Source: Diospyros lotus (Eukaryota; Streptophyta; Magnoliopsida; Ericales; Ebenaceae). From it: a stretch of DNA of 64,000 bases. The DNA lies in assembly GCF_014633365.1 (NCBI RefSeq), contig NC_068342.1, positions 3,334,622-3,398,621 on the forward strand. Direction: 5' to 3'. This document shows, in pieces, positions 46,168-59,375 of the stretch (position 1 is the stretch's first letter; each line of letters starts with the position of its first letter). The position numbers were made by a program, and so were the translations under genes. A model generated the notes under the pieces. It saw only the letters and a list, made by a program, of their open reading frames with translations. It made no database searches and was not told the origin of the DNA.

Positions 46168-47433
46168 ATGCTATCTTGTGTTGTCGCCTCTTCAGGAATC
46201 CTATCAGTTGCGACAACTACTGCTGTTGGGCGTTGTCTTCATCCTTGCGGAATCCCCAGAAGAATCAGTGGGTTTCCGGTCAGCCTGCAGAATATCAGAT
46301 TGTTGTTTGTGACAATGACGTCAAGTGGGCAGCAGCAGTTTCCGCCGCAGAAGCAGGAGAGCCAGCCGGGGAAGGAGCATATCATGGACCCTACCCCTCA
46401 AGTTACCCACCCCCACTACAAGCCCTCTAACAAGCTCCAAGTAAGTAATTACCATTTGTTATATGAGCAGTTCTGATACCATTTGTGTTTGTTAAGAGAA
46501 TATTCATCATTGTGCAGGGGAAGGTGGCGCTTGTGACCGGCGGCGACTCCGGCATAGGGCGGGCGGTGTGCCACTACTTCGCGCTGGAGGGCGCAACCGT
46601 GGCCTTCACCTACTTGAAGTCCCACGAGGACAAAGACGCGCAGCACACCCTCTATATGCTAAGAGAAGCAAAGGGCAGCGACGCCAAGGACCCCATGGCA
46701 GTACCCACAGACTTGGGATTCGACGACAACTGCAAGCAAGTCGTGGAGCAGGTGGCCAACGCCTATGGCCGAATCGACATTCTCGTCAACAACGCTGCCG
46801 AGCAGTACAAGGCCATATCTGTCGAGGAGATTGACGAGGAGCGGCTCTCGAGAGTCTTCAGGACCAACATCTTCTCTTACTTCTTCATGTGCAGGTAACT
46901 TCTTATACAGAAAATGATAAAAAAGGATGAACGTTTTCTGAGGGACTTCTTTACAAACACATGGCAGGCGTGCTTTGGAACACATGAAGGAAGGAGCGTG
47001 CGTCATAAACACGACCTCAGTGACGGCATACAAGGGCAATCCGGAGCTGCTGGACTACACAGCCACGAAAGGGGCAATTGTGGCCTTCACCAGAGGGCTT
47101 GCTCTTCAGCTAGTCGGCCGTGGAATCCGCGTCAATGGCGTCGCCCCCGGTCCGGTCTGGACGCCGCTGATCCCGGCGTCCTTCGACAAGGAAGAGACGG
47201 CGAAATTCGGGTCCGAGGTGCCCATGAAGCGGGCGGGCCAGCCGGCTGAGATTGGCCCTTCCTATGTTTTCCTTGCTTCCAATGCAGACTCTTCCTACAT
47301 CACTGGCCAGGTCCTCCACCCCAATGGTATACAGTTGCTTTTCTTTTCCTTTCCTTTCCTTTTCTTGGTGGGTAAATGTTCATCGATTGAGCTTTTGCTT
47401 GTTTATGCAGGGGGAACAATCGTCAATGGCTGA
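46168..47433 (+). CDS. Glucose/ribitol dehydrogenase-like short-chain dehydrogenase (SDR)
   Basis: Four exons (46168-46440, 46518-46894, 46968-47326, 47411-47433) give 343 aa. The N-terminal PPQKQESQPGKEHIMDP block is typical of plant glucose and ribitol dehydrogenase homologues, a seed/ABA-associated NAD(P)-dependent SDR group. The Rossmann motif is TGGDSGIG (98-105) and NNAAE follows. The catalytic Ser and YTATK (Tyr-x3-Lys) lie in exon 3, with a PGPVWTPLIP loop and a C-terminal GGTIVNG. Starting at 46168 gives a 49-residue leader poor in acidic residues and rich in S/T/R (MLSCVVASSGILSVATTT), which looks like an organelle transit peptide. The internal Met at 46315 would give the short cytosolic form. 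The in-frame ATG at 46063 lies upstream of the TATA-like box and is unlikely. Confidence 0.92.
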
Positions 47434-48630
47434 ACGGTTTGGGCAGAGAATGTGCATGAAATATGAAGCTCCATCGTTACGTTACCAACAGTTCGTTATG
47501 TTTGTTATAATAACTGCTACTAGTAAGCTGTGTGTTCATTGAGATCAAAGTCGTTGAATATATACATACATGAAAAATGTTACTTTGTCCGAATGAGGAT
47601 GGCTGAGAGATGATCGAAGGTGCTAAGAGACAAAAATGTCCTTATCCAATTTGCAAATTCATCATCCTTGCCCTTAGTCACCTCCTCTCTCCTCTGTTAT
47701 CCTTGCTTTCAGCAAGTTCCGTCTCTTCTTTCCTTATTATTGCTTATCGATCGTTGACTGTCAATGCATGCTGTTGTCACCCCGCTACAACGCTTTGCAC
47801 GATTGCCGTTGCATCCTACCATCACCCTGTTGCAACACTTCATGCCATCCTCGCTGCATTCTACCATTGTCTCGTCGCAGCGTCTCACGTCGATTGTCAT
47901 TATACTATCTCGTTACCTCATAACTACTTTGTCCATATAAAGTCCGATCAAACTTCATCCCAAATGAAAGCTCGAGCTTCTTCTATTCGCAGTGTCGAGT
48001 GGATTTCATTATCGATAAAGTCCGATTCGATGAAATTATCAAAATTAAGATCAATTTAACAACTCAATGAAATTATTCAAAAGGGTTCTACATTTTATTT
48101 TTAATATCTAAATATGTAAATATAATTAATTAAAAATTTAAACCTCAATTTACATTCTGAGGAGTCCCAACAGTCTAGAGTCCTGAGTTAATTAAACCCA
48201 AATCGGGTTTACAGAAAACGAGAATAGCATAACTAAGGGCAAGACTAAACATGCAACCAAACAGGGTTTAGCCCGGGAAGCCATCCTTTTTGGGTTTTTC
48301 TGAATCACAAAAGTTAAACCAAATTTATGAAAAAGAAAACAGATAATAAGCCGAAAAATGTACGTACAGAAATAACTTCAGAATGGAGGGAGAAGCAAAG
48401 TCCCATTGCATTACTCAACATTACCAATTCAATTCAATTCAATTACAAGACAATATTAATACAACATTAACGAGTGAGTTTAAGATAATATTAATATAAC
48501 ATTAACGAGTGAGTTCAACATCTCTGAGTTCGAGATTCACGCTCTTAATTTGGAGTGGTACAGTTTAAAAAACAAAAAAAATACTAGCAGAGTACATCCT
48601 TGCTATGATTGGTAGCTGCTCCTGCAGAAA
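47434..48630. other. Intergenic region between SDR and mevalonate kinase (tail to tail)
   Basis: It holds the 3' ends of both genes. A plus-strand ORF at 47610-48059 is low-complexity (Cys/His/Ala repeats) and not convincing. At about 48450-48526 a roughly 37-bp unit containing ACATTAACGAGTGAGTT is duplicated in tandem, next to an (AATTC)n run at 48428-48445. Confidence 0.6.
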
Positions 48631-51600
48631 TCAGGCAGAAGAGTTGAAGCAAATTTGGACACCTTTTCCACCAATTCCAGCAATCAAACACTGGAAACCG
48701 CAGGACTCGAGCTCTGCAATTACTTTGTCAACATCAGCTCCTAAAAGCACTGACACACATACAGTCAAAGAAAAACAACGGCACATACAGGTACGGTCTA
48801 AGAAACAGCACAAGTAATGTTACACACAAAGATTCATAAATTAATATAGGGAATATGAAATGGTTTGCTTCCTCACATTTTTTAGTTCTTTCATGACAAG
48901 TCAGAAGACTCACAACAGGGATATTGCAATTTTACACTAAGGATTCTCTCACTGAACTAAATCTGTCCTTTAATGGAGCTTCAAATGAGTCCTAACAGAA
49001 ATCAAGTAGCCAAAAGCCCATTATATTTAGCACAACATATTTGATTCTTTGTCTGTCATGTCTCAAAGCAAAAGAAAGACAAATGGCTGAACTTTCTGCA
49101 TCCTGTAATCTGTATTGTGGAGTGGTTAACAACTTATACGGAATTAGCGATGCAGAACTAAGGGAGGAGGAGGAGGAGGAGGAGAGAAGAGAAAAACAAG
49201 AAAACGATGCAGTAGCAGGGGTAGAGGTTATGTATAAATTGGAAAAGAAGAGGAAACTGAGAAAGAGACTTGAGAGAAAGGATTGGATTTTCATGCCTTT
49301 GGCCTTGATTTTAGTCATTTGGCGTAAGCTGGAGGGCCTTTGGTGAAATTAGATTCAAAAGAAAAACCTTGTCTATCTCGTATAGTTGGCTCAAGTAAAG
49401 TCAACTCATCCCTCAGTGTTGTAGATTTTGTAGAGCAATTTTGAGCATAGGTTGGTTGCACAGTTGGTATAGAAATTATGGAAACATGTTCTAATACTCA
49501 AAAGAAAAAGGGTCATCGGAAAGTAATCGCAATTAGAAAGAAACTAAAGAGATATAAAATCCAAGATAATTCATAAGAAAAATGATGGAAAGGATACGGG
49601 ATGGTAATAGCGTCAGAACACAGCCTCCACCGCCAGCTCCTGTCAACTTGGAGGCCAATTTGTATTTCAGTGTAGTTTGAAGAACAGTTTCTATTGAAGC
49701 ATGGCTGACCCCCATACATTGAAGCAACCCTTGATTCATCTCCATTAGTTCTTCTAGTTTATGTTCCCTCTCAGTTGTAGCAATGCCATCATGCGCAGAT
49801 GATTGAATAATGGTAGCCACTTCATTGCTGATAGAATCAACAGCCTTAAACACAGCAGCCAGAGCATTTGGGTGCCTGTCTTTCCTCTCTGAAACACTAG
49901 CCACCAATGCTTTTGTGTTTCTCCCGACTCTTGTGTTAGTTATAAGCATCTTTATTGGCATATTGGACTTGAGGCGTGTCAACTCCCCAGATCTAAACTT
50001 GATCATGTTGCCTGTAAAAAAATTTCATCATTAAATACCAAAATCCTGATCTCTCTGGCACTAAATAAGTTAGAAAGGTGAGAAACTTTATACGATATGA
50101 GAAGAACGTTTAGGTATTTATGATCTATCAACAAAGAAATCACAACCACCAAAAAAGTTTGTTTCTAAGCCATATCTAATTGTTGCACATTCCATGTTGA
50201 AATACATTTAAAAAATGAATGTTAATTACAGAAATCTCTCTCAAACTATCGCCTAATCTCAATTTAACCCACGTCTGAAAAAAGTGCATCGATTTACCTC
50301 TTACTTCGATAAAAAATACTGACTTTATCTCCCTTAGGGTTCAGTTACGAGAACTGGATGGAAAATGACAAGTGACATTATAAAGGGATGATAAAACCAA
50401 AACTCCCCCTTGCTTTTGGGAGAAATGAATATATATATATATATAGTTGTGTGTGTGTGTTATATACACATATAAGCAAACATAAAGATTTATGTATTTT
50501 TAATATAAGGCATGCATATATGTTTACTTAAAATCATGGCTAATGTATTCATCTAATTGAAGAACAAAAGATGGTGCCTGGGATTGTTTTGTCTATTGCC
50601 ATTGAATAATTCCTTGGAAGTGGAGGCTACAGATGGGTGATGGGTGTTTGTAGGTAAAAGGTTTCAATGATGGTTGGGACAGAGAGAAGGCTAAGGAAAG
50701 GAAAGCTGATGTCCTTCAAATTAAGTAGGGAAAGCAGGTGGTTTTGAGTGGGCTTCCTATGATGCCAAAGAGATAACAAGAGAGACTGAGCAAGTAGAGA
50801 GAGATGGTAAATGATATTAAGAAGATTGCTAGCAAGAGAGTAAATGTAATGAATCTGAGGATTTAGATCGGCAAGAAAGGGAGAAGCAGGGGGCAAGGGC
50901 AAGAAAACAGAACTCCGCAAGGGGTTTTTCATCATTCAGTCTGTTCTTTTAAGAATGTCAAATCAGAAGGGTAGAATGGGATTTTCAGTTAAAATTAGGG
51001 GCCTAATCATACCAAGTTTTAGCTCAACGAGATCTCTAGGAGGGATTTTATACATAATAGCAACTGAGTGTCATCTTCCTATTCTGAGTCTCTAAGGTTT
51101 TTTTTTTTTTTTCTCTCACTTTTTTATTTATGATAAGCACTATCCATGAAAATGAAAGAACATTTCCTTATGAATTTCATGCACGGCTTCCAAACAGTCA
51201 AATGTTCCCAAATTGCTTAACTAAATTCTGGAAAAGATATTGTACTCCTCTTCCCTTCACAAATACAAAGTGCATTATTTCTCCGACTTCCTTTGCTCAA
51301 TTTTCTGAAATCATTTCGTTTTCATGACTTCACACTGCTAGCAACTTAAAATGCATAGATTCCCATTTGTACACAGCTTAATCACTCTTAAATCTCAGTC
51401 ATTTGGATGAACCAAAGGGGCAGGAGTGCACAAAGAGAAGGTGCTTTCCTAAAATGCAGAAATGTTGCATCAAGCAGGTTTTACGAGAGATCACATACCA
51501 TAGGTGCTCACTGTGTTGTCAATTCCAGATGGCCTCCCGTGGATTATTTTTTCGCCTTCAAAGGCCCATTTATTGACCAATTCCAGCTCATTCTCTCCCA

Positions 51601-53244
51601 ACGTTAGCCATCCTTGCTGACTGAAATCTAGAGTCATAGAGCCTGACAAAGCAAGCAGGGACGCTGAGAGTGATACACACAATGCAGCAGAAGAACCCAG
51701 GCCAGAGCCAAGTGGGAGCTCAGAAGTGACAACCACCTTTGCAGGTTTATACCTGACACATCAATGGAGCCAGGTAAAAAATCTGAATGTTAGGGGCTAT
51801 AGTAAGAAAATATAATTATACACACCCTTGGATGGATGTGTATAGCCAAAGAAATGCCGTAACCCCAGAAGCAATTGTAAGTCTTTCCTCCGGAATATTT
51901 TGTTCTTCAACTAGAGCTGCGAGTAGTTTAATGGCTTCTGGTGAGCATGACAAGGGTGATGAAGGAATTTGAGTACCCATCTCACCCAGTGCTTCTCTAA
52001 TTCTTACAATTGACCAAGAAAATTCTAAGGCCATATCCTTCAAATGAAGTTTTAAGTGATCGCCATCATCTATTCGAGTAAGATAGCAGTGATGAGAAAC
52101 CCAGTCAACAAAAAAATGTCAAATAAAAAAACAAATTAACATATTAAGGGAAGCAAATACCACAGGTTAAGATAGTATTTTTTCAATTATTGCTCTTAGC
52201 ACAGGAAAAGCTAAGCACTGTCAATATAAATACAGAATTCACAAATTGCTAATCTGTTAGTACTGATTTAGTAATAGCATCAATATGAAAAAAAAAAAAA
52301 AAAAAAGAACTGTCACTTAAACAAGAGAATAGTAATGACAACAACAGCATTCAATATTTTCACATGATTTTGACAGAAACCAACATATAATTGCCTAAGA
52401 GGCTAAGACAATTGAAAACCAGAAAATGCATCAAATTAGGATATAGCAAAGGAATGGCGTTAGCGCTGAAGGTTTTGCTACTAGGAAAAATGAATTTACA
52501 ATCGTGGTGCCTATTCCTCTGATTGCCTGCCTTGATGCTCCAATAAAACTATTCTGTGACCAGTACAAATACCATGTTCTACAACCATTACTAGTTTTTC
52601 ATTCACATGCTTCTTTGTTTGTTTATTCTTCCTTTTGTTTTCCATTTTTAACAATTTGACTCCCTGATTTGTTCATCTAAACTGTCTTACTAATTAAAGT
52701 TAGAGAAAGCCGCCTCCATTTCTAATTGCTAAGTTTTGGTAATCTCAATTTTCCAGCAAGAAGGTATACTGAAACTTTTCATCTTAGTGGTTTGCGCAAA
52801 ATATCTGATAAAATTTCTTTCCAATTGTGAAATTAACCTCTTTTCCATGAAAAGGGATACCCAATTAATCCACAAAAGACTTCCAAAATAGTCTGCTCGG
52901 CCTCTCTCTTCACTATGGTCGCATAAATTTGACAAATTCCCATATCAACCAATCAATTACCAATTGAATGGCAAAACCCATGACCAACCATTAGGAATTA
53001 ACACGTAGAGACATTGAATGAATGACTAATTCCAGCGAATTCAACGAGACGAAGAGCAAGAAGAGCCCAAAAATATTGGAAATGCAAAAGTGAGGGGTGG
53101 TGGCGGTGTACCAGAATCAGCGGGAAAGCTGAGAGAGACGTAAGTATAGAGATCGATGGAGGCGGCCACCGCCGTAGATCCGTGCACGACGGCGTGCTCG
53201 CCGGCGAGTATGATTTTTCCGGGAGCTCTTGCTGTCACCTCCAT
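48631..53244 (-). CDS. MVK: Mevalonate kinase
   Basis: Phosphorylates mevalonate to 5-phosphomevalonate in the cytosolic/peroxisomal mevalonate route to sterols and other isoprenoids. Five exons (53112-53244, 51826-52069, 51499-51752, 49598-50011, 48631-48740) give 384 aa, close to the plant norm of about 387. GHMP-kinase signatures: N-terminal [14 protein letters not shown] (9-22), ATP-binding [11 protein letters not shown] (139-149), [13 protein letters not shown] carrying the catalytic Asp, [12 protein letters not shown], and C-terminal [11 protein letters not shown] (332-342). It ends [14 protein letters not shown]. The donor of exon 4 (CCC|GTATCC) is weak but keeps the frame. The start is the only Met that begins the [10 protein letters not shown] motif. 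Introns 1, 3 and 4 are each about 0.9-1.5 kb with simple repeats only. Confidence 0.95.
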
Positions 53245-54368
53245 TTACTTACTCCGTCCCTCCCCTCGTCGCTCTGCTGATTGATCTCCTCCCTCAATGG
53301 TCAGGTCTCCCACTGGCCGTGTGTACGTAAATATACGTACACGTGAGAGAAAGACGAGAGTCGTAGTTGAGGGACTGGTGATGGGCGGAGAAAGCCATGG
53401 GAGAGTCGTACGATATGACTTATGAGTTGCTTCCCACGTTTTGATGCTCAATTACGTTTTAAAAATATAAATTATAAATTAAAATTTTGACTTTCACGTA
53501 AGACAAGAATCAAATTCAGAAGTCACCTAATTAACATCGATATATTACTCATTCAATCATTCGATTTTTGCATGAGACATCTAGCTTCCACCTCTCGATA
53601 CCTATCATTTGTCAATGTTAATAATGGACATTTTTGACACTGACGTAATAAAAAAAATATTTATTTCAAATAGAATAAAGTGAGCATTAACTTAGTTGAT
53701 TGATTGAAACTGGCATTATAATTCAAAATTTAAATCACACTTAATAATTCAAAAATAGGGCACAAGCCTCATAATTGTTGCCGATGTTCGACAAAGACAA
53801 TGGTTTGCAGAGTTCAAAGAACACGAGAGTTAGAATGCTTTCAAGTCAATTAAGGCCGGCCCACCACCACACAGTTCCAAAGTGTTCACCTACCATTACC
53901 TTCAAAAACAGCCAACCAAACCCATATTTTTGATAAATAATAGCACCCAAGATGGAAACAAAATAAGTTACAAGCATGAATCATCAAATATCAAAGCGGT
54001 AGATCGAATACCATAGCCATGAAATCTGGCCTTCTTTCTGTACAGAAAGTAACTAAAAAGAAGAGTTGATTCTCGGACAATCTTGGTGTCTTTGTTCACA
54101 TCTATGATACAATCCCACATAGCAGAAGAATTTCTTTCGAGTTCTGTAAGCTTTCCAGACCCGTCACTGTGAGTAAACGACTCCACGTTTCAATTTTGTC
54201 TTGGAAGAAAGTATAGGAAGTGCATGAGGTTGCTTTCTGCAGGACCAACCAAAGGTTAACAAATCAATCTTCATACTGGATGGCAATCCGGATTGCATAG
54301 GTAAAGGAATAATCAATAAAAAGAAGCCACAGAAAGAAAAAACACCTATATTGGCATGTACCACAACT
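53245..54368. other. Intergenic region upstream of MVK and downstream of AMI1
   Basis: It contains the MVK promoter/leader on the left and the AMI1 3'UTR on the right. Short minus-strand ORFs (53968-54186, 54164-54433) show no family motif and are probably 3'UTR. Confidence 0.55.
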
Positions 54369-57300
54369 TCAGGGACTTGATTTCTCAGCGATATCAATCT
54401 GTTCCTGGAGAGTTTCATAAAGCATCTCAACAAGATTCAGCAGCAACCCATCGGAGCCGTGCTTTGCCAACAATGAAACTGCTACAGGAAGGCCATTATG
54501 CTTCCCCAGTGGTAAGCTCACCTGTGGTTAACCATGACCCAGAAACAAAATAAGTTCATACATCTCATAAATGAGACATACACACATGCTTGAGAGAGAG
54601 AGAGAGGGAGAGAACCTGACAGAAGCCAGACACTCCAGCAATAGACAACAGGCTAAAAGCCCTGGCACGAAATGTCTCCAGTGTTGTTGGCTCTGTCTGT
54701 AACTTTGGTGCAGGCCCGGGAACTGTTGGTATTGCTAGGATACCAAAATCCTACAGAATTAATCCGACAAATACAATGAGGGAAAGATAGGGAAAGTACG
54801 TTGTCGGTTTGTGAATCCAGGACGAACTCATTTTTGATATAAATAACCAATACTGTGAGGTTGAAATCCAAGAAGGTAACAAAATTGTCATGGATGTGTT
54901 AGTATAGATCATCCTTGTTTATTTTAGATAATAAAATAAAATGAATTCCCGGTACCTTGAGTGAAAAAGGGTATTGAACATAATGATCATCATCTTACAC
55001 TTCAAACTTTAAGAAGAACTTGAATCAAATTGACAAGTTGTTTATTTTAAATGAGACATCTTGCTCCCTTTCTAAGTGTAGATACTATGGTATGGAGTGA
55101 CCTAAAACTACTGCTATCATTCCATGGAAAAAACAAGCAAAGTCATCTTTAAGTTTCACCTCCCCTCCTCCAAGTTATGGAGTTGTCTTCAATCAGAGAA
55201 CAATGCGTGTTCATATCAGTAACATATATACCACATGCGTTGCAATTTCCACAAGCAGCACAAAGGAAAGGAGAACAAATTAGTAGGGAAAATTTACAGA
55301 AATACTGAAATACCGTCCCATGGATAAACTCCACCCACAAAACAAGAATCCGCTTTTTGACCAGAATTGGTGATTAGTGGTAGAGTATCTCTATTTGCCA
55401 GTGCATTTTCAAAAGACCTTTCCATGTAATAAGAGCTCCTAATGATTGTGAATGATTCATCCAATAGATGTGCCAGCAAGGTACAAGAATAGCTATTACA
55501 AAGTTCATGCCTTCTCAGAGAGAGAGAGAGAGAGAGAGTACCCCCAAGAGAGCAGACAGTGCTTCACGTAGTTCAGTCTTCACAGAGTGGCAGACATCAA
55601 TATTTTCATCTGTTGTCCTCAAGGCTTCGAACACCCGTTCAGATATACCCGGACCCAAATCAGGTTTAATTGTTCTGACCCACTCACCATGATTATTCTT
55701 AAATTCGTACCTGTGTTTGAAAGTTAATTGATTTAATAGTCAACATTTGGACTAAGGTGTTATTCTAGTCATCAATCATATATGCATAAAATCCCCAGCA
55801 TATGTTGCTAATACTCTGCACCTTTGAAGCAGCCTCATGGCACTTGAAAGGGCTGCCAGGGACGGAATATTTTCTGTGTTTTCATATCCTTTGCTCATAA
55901 AATGCTTCAGGCTTGGGACATTGTCCTTAACATAATCCCCAAGGCTTGTGTAATTCATGATTTGACCTGCATCATTAAATGCATCAGCTAAATCTCATTA
56001 AGGGAAAACAAAACAGGATTAGCATCAAAGATGACATTTTTAAGAGTATCTTCTCTTCCTTTTCAGTCACGAAATGCTAATCAACATGAAACCAATATAA
56101 TCATTATCAGGTGTAGAAATTTCCGGAATTCCGAGTATTAGTATTCCAGCTGCAAGCACAACAGATCCACTCACCTCCGAATAACTTCTCTACTGACTTA
56201 ACAAGAACCATAGTTACTCGATCACTTGGGATGCTCAGAAGCTGGAAACAATCTTCTGGAATTATGATAGCACTAGGTTTTGCAGGATCAACATCGGGCA
56301 ACTCTAGTAATACTCGTCCAACTCGGCACAATGTCTCAGCATCCCTAGCAAACCATCCTGTATAAGATTGGTGTTCAAAGAATGTGTTATTTTGCTCTTG
56401 GTTTTGGTTTTGGTTTTGATGATGATGAAAACATTAGTTTTATATCTATGCCCTAAATCAATTTATAAGATCATCTTTTGGGTTCAAATGAAAATCAATT
56501 TCAACACTTCTTCAAATATAAAATTATTTCTTTATCAAAATATCTTGTTGGAGATTGGAAAGACAAAGTTGTATGATTCAAAAAATTCTCCTAAATGTAT
56601 TTCAAAATCGGTATCAAAGTGTTGGAGAAAATGGAGCAAAATGTTTTAAAAAGCTAAGGACAAGTTGTTGATCGGTTCTAAGAAACGGTCAACCATTTTG
56701 GTCCTTGTTGTCGACCGGCTCTTATAACCTATCGACCGGTGATTTTCGGGCTCTTAGCCGTGAGCGGTCGACAGTCACTACATGCAAACCAGTCGACCGT
56801 TTTTGCTCCAAATGTCAACCGATTTTCAAATTCTTGCACTAACCTGTCGACCGATTTTATGAATATGTCCATCGTTTTTGTAACAAACTTCTCCAACGGC
56901 TAGTCCGGCAGCTCATTAAATGCCCCCCAACTACCACAAATGGCCAAATTTTTCAAATGGCTCGTGATGCACTATAAATAGAGGGCTAGTGGATTATTTA
57001 AAACTCTTAGAGAATTTATTACAAGTGTTTATTGTATCATCTACTGTCAAGTGTTCAAAGTGTTAAATTTTCTCTCTTTTAAAGGATTTGATCTTCCTTT
57101 GTATTAATTGCTTTCAAGCCTTGTATCTTGTGAGAGATTCCTCTCTCAGATCCTCTCTTATTAAATTCTTATTGTATTTTCCTAACAAGTGTGCTAGAGG
57201 GCCTAAATTAATTATAGGAGGTTATATTTCATAGTCTTGGAGACTAAAGGGCCTACCTGTGATCAAGTAGGAGGATATAGTGAAGGGTTTAAAATCTTTA

Positions 57301-59375
57301 GTGAGAACCTAACGGAATGAATTAGGCCATTTGGCTGAACCACTATAAATATTGTGTGTCCCTCTACTGTCTTTATCTTTCATTCCATTTATTTTGTTAA
57401 GCATTTCCACCATTCAATATCACTTTCACTAAATCCTTATTTTTAGCAAAAAGATTTCATTTTCAATAAAAAAATTTAATTAACCCAATTCACCCCCCTT
57501 CTCTCTTGGGTTGTGGTGCCATTGCTATACAATTATATTAGAACGAAAATGTTGATTCAAATCATTACAGGTGTGACTATTCTCCAATAATATCTATATA
57601 TTAATCAGATAATAAGCAAATTGCATTGACATAAGAATGCTGCCTTGATCCTCCAAAAAATTTAATTCTAACTTTTAATTCAGCAGGAACTATAAAGTGA
57701 CTGGGTAGTCTAAATCATATGTAAAATCGGTTCATGAAACTAATATTATCCCATTCACTTTTTCTAGTAAGTTATTATCGTAGATATGATTGTACTTATT
57801 CAATTTGGAGTAGCATATTACTTAAACATAACAGTGTAAAATACATAAGGATCGACAAATCCTTTCTTCTGATTATGTAGTATTCATATCAACAAGGTAC
57901 AAGTTGGAGACAGTGATTTAAAAACCTGCCTTGGTAGAAGTTATAACAGAAACAGAACATCCTGTGACATGGTACATTACAGTTCTAACATGATATAAGA
58001 GAGTTCACCTTTAGGGTCAAAATCCATTTGAACAATTTTCAGCTCTAAAAATGAACATGTTAGAAAATACTAATTGTAAAATACTTCCAGTTGATTGTGA
58101 GTTGAAAATACTGATTCTTACCCACAGTGTCAAAACTCTGTGCCATGGGAATGACCCCAGTGGTTGAAACAGCACCATGAGAAGGCCGAAACCCCAAAAT
58201 CCCACAGAATGCTGCAGGAACTCTTACACTTCCCCCAGTGTCAGTACCTGTGACAAATAAAACCATCTGCTCCAACTTAAGGAGATATCCAAATCCTATA
58301 CAACGACTTATAGTAATGCCAAATCTCACCTAAGGCAAAATCTACAAGCGTTGCACCAACTGAAACGGCAGATCCACTGGAAGACCCTCCAGGTACCCGA
58401 TCTGGTGCAGATGGATTTTTGGGTGTCCCATCGTGTTTATTTTCTCCATTGATACTGAAAGATAATGATTCCAATAGGTTAATTGAGAACCATCTGTGAG
58501 TACTAAATATCTTTAAGAAATGTAGGAGACCGGGGAAAAAAAAAAAAAGATGATGTCTTATAAGTTATAAAACCATCAAAGTTTTTCAAAATTTGTTATT
58601 CATCTTGGCATCTCAAGTGAATCCATACTTCCCCTTTTCAGTAAAAAGGAAATGGGTAAGAGTTCTGAACTCATAATTCAACATTCACAATTGTCACCTT
58701 CGAATGCCCCATCCAACAAGAATAGAACTGTTATCCGTAAGAAGAGGTGCTGATTCAGACCTGTATGCCATTTCATCCATGACAGTTTTACCCACACATG
58801 TAGCACCACCCCTTAAGACTGCTAAAATGGCTGGCGCCGTCGACATGGCAGCCGAATGAGTCCGTGCCCAATCGGGATTTCCAAACCCAGAAACATATCC
58901 ATCCACATCAAATCTGCATCCAATTTTCAAAATTAAAAGAAATAACCCATTGAAACGCTCTGCAAAATCAGGGATTTAAGATTCCAACGATCGAAGGTTT
59001 ATTTCTATGTACGTTCAACAAGTAGAGTCGAGCATGGCAAAATACTCATACCAATATGACACAGGTTAACAACATTCACATTCACATTCACATTCACATT
59101 CAGATATAGCAAATTCATGGAAGCAAGACCGAAAAAGAGAGTACCCAGAATGGAATGGATTAGAAACAAGTATAAAGACGGTATCCCACAAAATTAAACG
59201 ATTGATTATAAGTAAATTCGAATAATTTAGTTGAGTAACAGAGTATGAGAACTGAAGGTGAAGGGACTCACATGTCTTTAACCGCAAAAGTGAGAGTCTT
59301 CAAAGGAAGTTCATGAGCTGAAGGGTACGGTTCTAGAGTAATTTTCTCCATGAAAGCTCCGTAATCCGACTCCAT
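54369..59375 (-). CDS. AMI1: Amidase 1 (AMI1-type amidase-signature hydrolase)
   Basis: Cytosolic amidase-signature enzyme; the Arabidopsis orthologue converts indole-3-acetamide to the auxin IAA. Nine exons (59272-59375, 58761-58913, 58330-58454, 58122-58247, 56175-56357, 55822-55966, 55542-55710, 54616-54750, 54369-54521) give 430 aa, matching the family (about 425). The Ser-cisSer-Lys triad is present: Lys33 in FAVKDI, Ser110 in PGGSSSGSA and Ser134 in GTDTGGSVR. The 77- and 24-residue spacings equal those of the Arabidopsis enzyme. Other hallmarks: [29 protein letters not shown] block, [24 protein letters not shown] and VSGFCQVSLPLG. Intron 4 (1.76 kb) carries a copia-like LTR. The start ATG at 59375 begins [11 protein letters not shown]; there is CT-rich leader upstream. 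Confidence 0.95.
55517..55541. repeat. (GA)n microsatellite at the AMI1 exon 7 donor site
   Basis: An AG run at about 55517-55537 directly abuts the donor of exon 7. On the gene's strand the intron begins GTACTCTCTCTCTC, so the repeat forms the 5' splice-site context. Confidence 0.75.
56380..57535 (+). mobile_element. Copia-like solo LTR in AMI1 intron 4
   Basis: About 1.15 kb with the layout of a long copia LTR: repeated (A/G)TCGACCG motifs at 56675-56865, a CTATAAATAGAGG TATA box at about 56972, a leader, and the 3' hallmark AATTCACCCCCCTTCTC then CTTGGGTTGTGG. Ends and target duplication could not be fixed; the start may be as late as TGTTGGAGATTGG at about 56544. Confidence 0.6.
59074..59101. 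repeat. (TTCACA)n hexanucleotide repeat
   Basis: Four to five CATTCA units in AMI1 intron 1. Confidence 0.8.

Noticed and set aside
47610..48059. 149-codon plus-strand ORF
   Set aside because: Repetitive Cys/His/Ala composition without known domain and 3' of the SDR gene.
49041..49346. 101-codon plus-strand ORF (and a 108-codon minus ORF) inside MVK intron 4
   Set aside because: Low-complexity Glu/Arg and Ser runs from a GGA repeat; lies wholly within an intron with good junctions.
53968..54433. Extra exon(s) for AMI1
   Set aside because: The amidase reading frame ends cleanly at 54369 at the family's usual length; downstream ORFs show no amidase similarity.
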